64,000 nucleotides of DNA from Saprospiraceae bacterium (lineage in GTDB: Bacteria; Bacteroidota; Bacteroidia; Chitinophagales; Saprospiraceae): assembly GCA_021604865.1 (NCBI GenBank), contig BQJU01000021.1:38785-102784 (forward strand), given 5' to 3'. Below, piece after piece: positions 18,701 through 27,700 of the stretch. Position numbers and translations under genes: made by a program. The notes below the pieces were generated by a model. The model was not told where the DNA came from. It searched no databases and was given only the letters and a program-made list of their open reading frames with translations. Position 1 is the stretch's first letter. Every line of letters starts with the position of its first letter.

Positions 18701-21700
18701 GAATTGGAAGCCCTGGCAGGATTATTTATCAATTCCGTTGCTTTAAGAAGTGACCTGAGCGGCAACCCCGCTTTCGCGAAATTACTTTCCGAGGTTAAAA
18801 CCAGGACACAAGAGGCCTACAATCACCAGGACACTCCTTTTGAGAAGGTTGTTGACCGAATCGTTAAAGAACGGGATATGGGAATCAGTCCCATCTTCCA
18901 GGTGATGTTGATTTTGGAAAATATTTCCAATCACGATAGTAGCACAGAAGACAATGTACTACAAACACTAGAGTTACCAATTGATCATTTCGGCCTGGAA
19001 GAAGCCTATGGAGAATATAAAAATTCGAAGTTTGATCTGACATTTAAGGTGGTTGATGGCACGGAGGAGATTCTTTTCAATATTGATTATTGTACGGATC
19101 TGTTTAGACAGTCAACGATTGAACGCATGGGGGCACATTTCAAAACCTTACTCTCCGCAGTGATTGAAAGCCCAAATGCCCGGTTGTCTGACCTTGAAAT
19201 GTTGAGTCCTCTTGAAACCCAACAATTACTTGAAGTATTTAATGATACTCAATATCCCTTCCCTACCGATAAAACCATCCTCGACCTCTTTTTGGAGCAG
19301 GTCACACAAACACCGGATAAAACGGCTATCGTTTTTGAAGGCCAGGAGCTGAGTTATGTTGAATTGCATGAGCGCTCCAATCAATTAGGCCACTACCTTC
19401 GAAAAAGAGGAGTATGGCCGGAGTCTCCAGTAGGAATATGTATTGACCGGTCACTGGAAATGATGATCGGCCTTTTGGGCATTGTAAAAGCAGGAGGAGC
19501 TTATTTGCCTATTGATCCCGAATACCCGCAGGAAAGAATCAGCTATATGCTGGAGGATGCTGGCATAACATTAGTCCTCGGTAACCAGTCCAGCAAATCG
19601 CTTCTTGAGGGTCTGGAGTACATTTTGCTGGATGAAGATTGGCAGACTATTGGTCTGGAATCCAAGGAGATGCCACAGCACAACTTAACACCGGAAAATC
19701 TCTTTTATATCATCTATACTTCGGGGTCTACCGGGCATCCCAAAGGGGTCATGAATCAGCATTCAGGAGTTGTCAATCGCTTGTTGTGGGCACAGCAGGA
19801 ATACGGCCTGGACAGCGAAGTTGACATCGTTTTGCAGAAAACAAACTTCTGCTTTGACGTTTCCGTTTGGGAGTTATTCTGGCCAATTATTACAGGTGTG
19901 AAATTGGTCTTTGCCCGGCCAGGTGGTCATAAAGACAGCAATTATCTAAAATCCTTGATTGAAAAGGAAGGCATTACCACCATGCACTTCGTCCCCTCTA
20001 TGTTGGAGGTATTTTTGTTGGATATCCATGCTGGGGACTGTAAAGACCTGGTACGGGTATTGTGTAGCGGAGAAGCTTTGAAACCTGTTCATGTAAAAAC
20101 CTTCCTGGAAAAATTGCCAACAGTAGCCTTGCATAACCTTTACGGGCCAACAGAGGCAGCAATTGATGTGACCTATTGGCAGGTACCAGGTAATGTAGCC
20201 GAAGTTCCGGTGGTGCCCATCGGTAAGCCGGTGGCCAACACCCAATTATACGTGTTGGATGCCTATGATGCCCTAGTACCAACTGGCGTTATCGGAGAGC
20301 TCCATATCGGAGGCATACAGGTTGCCAGAGGTTATTGGAATCGCCCCGAGTTGACGGCACAGAAGTTTATCCCCAATAAATTCATGAGCAACCCGGCGAC
20401 TAAATTGTACCGCACAGGGGATCTGGTTCGTTGGCTACCCGATGGCAATATTGAGTATTTAGGTCGGAAAGACCATCAAGTCAAGATGCGGGGTTATCGG
20501 ATAGAACTCGGCGAAATAGAAGCCGTTCTAAGCAATCATAAGCTAGTAGCCCAGTGTGTGGTATTGGCCAATGAAGACAAAAATGGCGTCAAAAGGCTGG
20601 TCGCTTATATCGTACCGGCAGCGGAATTTGATAAGGCCGGTATACAGACGTATTTACAAGCCCACTTACCCGAATATATGGTCCCGGCGCTGATGGTCGA
20701 GTTGCAGACTATGCCGCTTAACGCAAATGGAAAAATTGACCGCAAAGCATTGCCTGATCCGGATGCATCTGCCTTGGTCAGCCATAATACATACGCAGCA
20801 CCAAACACCCCAATTGAAACGAAATTAGTACAAATCTGGAAGGAGTTGTTGGAGGTTGACCAAGTAGGTATTAAAGATGATTTCTTTGAGTTGGGAGGTT
20901 ATTCCCTTTTGGCGACGAGGGTCGTTTCTGCTGTCAAAAAATCCATGGAAGTGGAGATTGGCACACAGGATATTTTCATGTATCCCACCATTGAAGAATT
21001 GGCGGAATTAATTGGCGAAACAGGAAAAGGTCTCGCACTACCTGCCATTAAGAAAATGGAACCAAGGCCAGCCAAAATACCACTGTCTTATGCACAGGAA
21101 CGCCTCTGGATCATCGATCAGTTGACAGGCAGCACGCATTATCACCTACCGCTGATACAAGAATTTGCAGAAGATACAGATATTACAATGCTTGCTTTTG
21201 CCTTAAAGGAGGTTGTCAATCGGCATGAAGCATTGAGAACCGTTATTCGTGAAAGCGGAGAGCAAGCTTACCAGGAACTACTTCCAGCAGATAACTGGGA
21301 GGCTGATATCGTGCAATTGAGTGACGATGCTGGCCTCTCCGATATGGTCTCCGATGTTATTCAGCTCCCTTTTGATTTACAGCTGGATTATATGCTACGT
21401 GCCAAAATATATCATCTTCCCAACAAGGGATATCTGTTGGTGCTGGTGCTTCACCATATTGCTTCAGATGGATGGTCGCTCAATGTGCTGATCAGGGAAG
21501 CGCTGGAAATTTATCGGGCAAAGCAGGCCGGCCGAGATGTTGAACTGCCCATTTTGGCTATGCAATACGGTGATTATTCGGTGTGGGAACGCGAGCACTT
21601 GAATGGCGAATTACTGGAAAGTAAACTGACCTTTTGGGAACAGCAATTAAGCGGAGGCAAACCACTGAACTTACCCCTTGATTTTGCCCGCCCGCCCATT

Positions 21701-24700
21701 CAGAGTACCCGGGGTGGTGCCAAACAATTTGAAATATCTGCCGAACTGACATCGACCTTGAATGCGATTTGCAGAGAAGAGGGAGTCACCTTGTTTATGT
21801 TGTTGTTGACTGCATTCAAGGTATTACTGCACCGGTACAGTGGTCAGGATGATATCTGCGTGGGAAGCCCCATCGCAAACAGAAGGCAGAAAGAATTGGA
21901 AGATTTAATTGGCTTTTTTGCCAATACTATTGCGTTGCGAAGCGATTTGGGTGGCAACCCCAGTTTTAAAGCACTCCTGGCACAGGTGAAAGCCATGACC
22001 TTAAATGCATACGTACACCAGGATACACCTTTTGCCAAAATAGTAGAGCGGGTAGTAGACAAACGGGACATGAGTATTAGCCCCATTTTCCAGGTGATGT
22101 TTGTTTTACAAAATGCGCCAAATGAAGTAAAAATTGAAGGTGAAAATAATTCCGCCTCTGGGGATACATTGCTGAAATCCAGAACGGAGTTCAGTGAATC
22201 CATCGGTGGAGAAAGGGCTTCCAAGTTTGACCTGACACTGAGTGCCATTGAAACGGGTGAAAAAGTCCTTTTTGATTTGGAATACGGCGCGGATATTTTC
22301 CATCCTGATACGATCAATCGTTTACAGCAACACTTTACCCAATTGCTTCAGTCCATTGCCGCAGATATTCAACAACCTATTGGTTGTTCGAATTTACTCA
22401 CACAGGATGAGCAGAAACAATTAGTAGAAGATTTTAATGCAACCACAAGTGTATATCCTAAAACACAAAGTATTGCCAGCCTGATATCAAAACAAGCGGT
22501 TAGCAGCCCAAAATCAATCGCACTGGCATTTGAAGGCGATACCCTGACCTACCAGGAACTTGAAGAAAAGTCAAATCAATTTGCCCGGCATTTAATGTCA
22601 AATGGTGCCCGGCCAGGTTCCATAATCGGTATTTGTGTTGATCGTTCCATGGAAATGGTCATCGCCCTTTTGGGAATCCTGAAGTCAGGCAGTGCCTATA
22701 TCCCCTTAGATCCGACCTATCCCAAAGACCGGATCGGCTATATCATGGTCGATGCACAAGCCAGTTATCTGGTGAGTACCCGTGAATTGGCGTCGAGCTT
22801 TGACGTAGAGGATGGTTTGAAACTGATCCTGCTAGATGATGATTGGTCGGGTGAAGCCACCACTAAGGTATCGGCTACCACGGGTGCTAATGATTTGGCA
22901 TACATTATTTACACTTCCGGTTCCACAGGCCGCCCGAAGGGAGTTATGATTGAACACCAGTCATTGGTGAACTTTCTGTATGGTATGCAGGAAAACTTCC
23001 AATTGGGTCAAAATTCCAGTCTACTTGCTGTAACTACTTTTAGTTTTGACATCGCCTATCTGGAATTATTCCTTCCACTATTGACCGGCGCAAAAGTAGT
23101 ATTGGCTAGCAGCGCGGATGCGATTGATGGATTGGCTTTGCAGCAACTCATCAGACAGCACCGCCCTACCCACCTCCAGGCCACTCCTGCCACCTGGCAA
23201 TTGCTGGTAGATAGCGGATGGCGAAATGAAGAAGAGGTCGTTATACTGACGGGTGGCGAAGCAATCAAGGAATCGCTAAAAACCGCACTGACGAAGCTAA
23301 GCGACGCAGGAGTGTGGAATATGTATGGCCCTACCGAAACAACCATCTGGTCAACGATGCAGGAATTGAAGGCTGACGACCAGGTGATGATTGGTCGGCC
23401 CATTGCCAATACGCAAATTTATATTCTGGACAAACAAGATCAATTATGTCCGATTGGTATAGCAGGAGAATTGTGTATCGGTGGTGATGGACTGGCAAGG
23501 GGTTATTTGAACCGCCAGGAGTTGACGGATGAAAAATTTGTAATAAATCCGGTTTCAGGACAAGGGAAGGTATATCGCACTGGGGATTTAGCGAGATGGT
23601 CGTCCAATGGTCAGCTCGAATATTTAGGCCGCATCGACGATCAGGTAAAAATCCGGGGTTATCGGATTGAATTGGGCGAAATTGAGGCTGTATTGAATGA
23701 AAGCCCACACGTACGCCAATGCAAAGTAATAGCCCGCGAAGATGTAAATGGCATTCAACGCCTGGTTGCTTATATTATTCCGGAAGGTCCCTTTGACAAA
23801 ACGGCTATTCGGACATTATTAAAAGGCAAATTGCCGGAATATATGGTGCCTGGTCTGATTCTGGAATTAGCGGCTTTCCCGCTAACGCCCAATGGTAAAC
23901 TGGACAAAAATGCACTACCCAATCCGACAACTGCTGACTTTTCTTCTCATGCCTTTGTCGCACCGGAAAGCCCGGCCGAAAAACAAATGGCCACCATCTG
24001 GCAAAAGCTGCTTGGCCTTGAGCAGATCGGGATTTACGACGACTTCTTTGAACTGGGTGGTCATTCCTTATTGGCTACCCGCGTAGTATCGTCCGTACGC
24101 AAAGAGCTACACCTGGATATCAGTATTAGAGATTTATTCCTCCATTCGACGATCAAGGAATTGGTTTTGGCAATGGAAGGCAAAGCCTATTTGTCCTCAA
24201 CGCCGGATATCCAACAAAACGCAAGTTCCAATCAGCCCATTCCACTTTCTTATTCGCAGGAGCGGATCTGGTTTTTGGATAAATTGAATGGCAGTACGGA
24301 GTATCACATGCCTTATGTCCAGTATTTTGACCAGGAATTGATGATACCCGCACTGGAACATGCTTTGACGACCATCATAGATCGGCATTCCATCCTGCGA
24401 ACAGTTATTAGAGAGGAAGAAGGAATTGCTTGCCAGGAGATATTGGATGTTAATAACTGGCAGTTGGTCATAGAACAACAAGGGGATAAGTCACTGCAAT
24501 CCATGATAGAGGCGATGATCGAAAAACCTTTCGATTTGGCCAATGATTATATGTTTCGGGCCAGCCTGATTAATTTGAAAGAAGAAGGTCATCTGTTGCT
24601 GATGGTGGCTCATCATATTGCTTATGATGCCTGGTCTAGCAATATATTAACCAACGAATTATCTGAGTTGTACCTGGCAAAAACCAACGGAAGGCCGCCT

Positions 24701-27700
24701 GTTCTCCAACCATTGACCTTTCAATATGCTGACTTTGCCAGATGGCAACGGCAAAACCTGTCCGGTACAGCATTAGATAAAAAGTTAACTTATTGGGAAG
24801 CCAAACTGGCCGACTTAAGCCCTTTAAATTTACCAGTTGACTACCCTCGGCCAAAAGTGCAGAGTAAACATGGGGCCCTATCAAATTTTGTTATTGCTGA
24901 AGCATTAACAGACGAGTTAAAAGCGATCTGTCAACAAGAGGGCGTCACTTTGTTTATGCTGCTGCTGACGGCATTCAAAGTACTATTGTATAAATACACG
25001 GGGCAAAAGGATATCTGCATCGGAACCGTTACCGCAAACCGGGATCAACAGGAGCTTGAAAACCTGATCGGGTTCTTTGTGAATACCATTGCTTTACGTA
25101 GCAATTTGGAGGGCAACCCCGAATTCAGACAGTTGCTAACTGCCGTAAAGGAGACGACGATCGATGCGTATAGCCACCAAGATGCTCCGTTTGAGAAGGT
25201 CATTGATCGCTTGATCGAAAAGAGAGACCCTAGCCGTAGCCCATTATTTCAGGTCTTGTTTGTCCTGCAAAATGCGCCGGATAAAGTACAACTGAAAGCA
25301 GCAGAAAAAGCCATTGCAGAAAGCGCCACCACAGCAAGCCAATTGGTTTTTGACAAAGTGGAAAAGGCTACCTTAAAAGCCAAATTTGATTTGACCTTTC
25401 AGGTGACTGAGGTCAATGGACAGTTAAAAGCAGATATTGAATATTGTGCCGACCTTTTCAAGCCTGAAACAATTGATCGCATGCAGGGGCATTTTATGAA
25501 ACTGTTGGGGTCAATTGCTAAACAGCCGGATTTGCGCCTCGATGCTGTGAATATACTCGCTACGGCCGAGCGGCAACAATTGTTGGAAACGTTCAATGCA
25601 AGCGAAGTGTCTTATCCCAACGAAAAAACGGCACTGGATTATTTCCTGGAACAATCTCGCCACAAATCTGACAATACGGCCCTGGTCTTTGGAGAAGAGG
25701 TGTTGACTTATCGGGAATTGAATGACCGATCCAATCAATTGGGCTGGTTTTTAAACAAAAAAGGAATTGGTCATGACGACCTGGTTGCCGTATGTATGGA
25801 TCGGTCTATTGATATGATCATTTCAGTATTGGCTACACTCAAAACCGGAGCCGCCTACATTCCTGTTGATCCGGCATATCCATCCTCAAGAATCCAATAT
25901 ATTCTGGATGATGCCCGGGTGCCACTGGTGATCACGCATCAAAACACAGCCGAAACCTTTGAAAAAGATCAAACCGCACAGCTGGTGCTTTTTGACCGAG
26001 ATTGGGCTGAAATTAAGCAAGAAAGTATTGACAATCTGAAAAATTTGCCGACGAGCGACCAATTGGCGTACGTGGTTTATACTTCCGGTTCAACCGGGAA
26101 CCCCAAAGGGGTAATGGTGCAACACCGGGCATTAGCCAATCTGATTCATTGGCACCTGGATGTTTATCGGGTGACAGAAAACAGCCGGGCAACACTATAT
26201 GCAGGGGTCGGTTTTGATGCTTCGATTTGGGAGCTATGGCCCTACCTGTCAGTTGGCGCAAGTTTGACCATCATACACAAAGAACAACGGCTGTCTATTG
26301 ACTTGCTGTTTGATTATTTTGTGGAACAAGGCATTACCCATAGTTTTCTTCCTACAGCTTTGATTCCCAGCTTTGTGACCATTTCCAAAAACAGAAAAAC
26401 AGCGCTTGAATATTTGCTGACAGGAGGCGATGCCCTTTCGGCAGTAGATATAAGCGATCTGGATTATACACTGGTCAATAATTACGGACCTTCTGAAAAT
26501 GCCGTCGTTGCGTCCTATTATGCACTTTCCCATGCCGATATCGACCGGACACCATATATTGGAAAGCCCGTCAGCAATGTGCAGTTGTATTTATTGGATG
26601 GCGACAAAAACCTGGTGCCCGTTGGCGTGGAAGGGGAAATATATATTGGTGGCCATAGTTTGGCCCTGGGTTATCTGAACCAACCAGAATTGACAGCCGA
26701 AAAATTTATTACCAATCCATTTAGCAACCATCCGGAAGCAAAGCTTTACAAAACAGGTGACTTAGCACGGCGGCATCCGGATGGCAACCTCGAATTTTTG
26801 GGCCGCAAAGATGATCAGGTAAAAATTCGGGGCTATCGGATTGAACTGGGTGAAATAGAATCCGTATTGAGCGAGTGTGCTTTGCTCTTCCAGGGAGTTG
26901 TGATTCTTTGGGAAGATACACAGGGAGAAAAACGTTTGGTTGCTTATGTCGTTTCAAAAGAAACATTTGAAAAAGAAAAAATCAGCCACTTCCTGGAAAC
27001 CCGACTCCCCCAATACATGGTTCCATCCATTATTATCAACATGGCATCTCTTCCATTGACGGCCAATGGGAAAATCGATAAAAAGGCACTGCCCAAACCG
27101 GATATGAACGAGATCGCCGGTAAGGTATATGTGGCACCACGCCATGAAGTGGAAAAACAATTGGCCACGATCTGGATTGAACTCCTTACTGTTGAACGAG
27201 TAGGCATATACGACAACTTTTTTGAACTAGGTGGAGATTCCATTATCAGTATCCAGGTGGTAAGCCGTGCAAAACGTTATGGTCTGGAACTACAACCAAA
27301 GGATGTATTTGCACATCAAACCATTGCTGCTCTGGCAAAACAAATTGCCAAAAATGCAAATAAAGTGGATGCCGAACAGGGGTTGTTGTCTGGCCATGTA
27401 GAACTGTTGCCTATCCAGAAGTGGTTTCTGGAATCGGGGTACCTTTCCAAGTCACATTTCAATCAGTCCCATTTGTTTCAGATTGATAAAAGTGTGCCTG
27501 GGGTGCATTTGTCCACAGTAGTGAATGCAATGATTACCCATCACGATGCCCTGCGGTTGAAGTTTATCAACCAAAATGGACATTGGGAGCAGGCTTATGA
27601 ACCACTTAATGATGTTTTTGAAATAACAGCGGTTCAAGGAGAAACAGCAGCCGAGATTAGTGAAAACATTACCAAAACCTGTGAAGGCTACCAGGCTTCT

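Noticed and set aside
14680..25530. Dual epimerisation/condensation (E/C) domains
   Set aside because: The C domains start with PLSxxQERLW and lack the extended second HH...GD motif near their N-terminus. Separate E domains with matching GGDS carriers are present.
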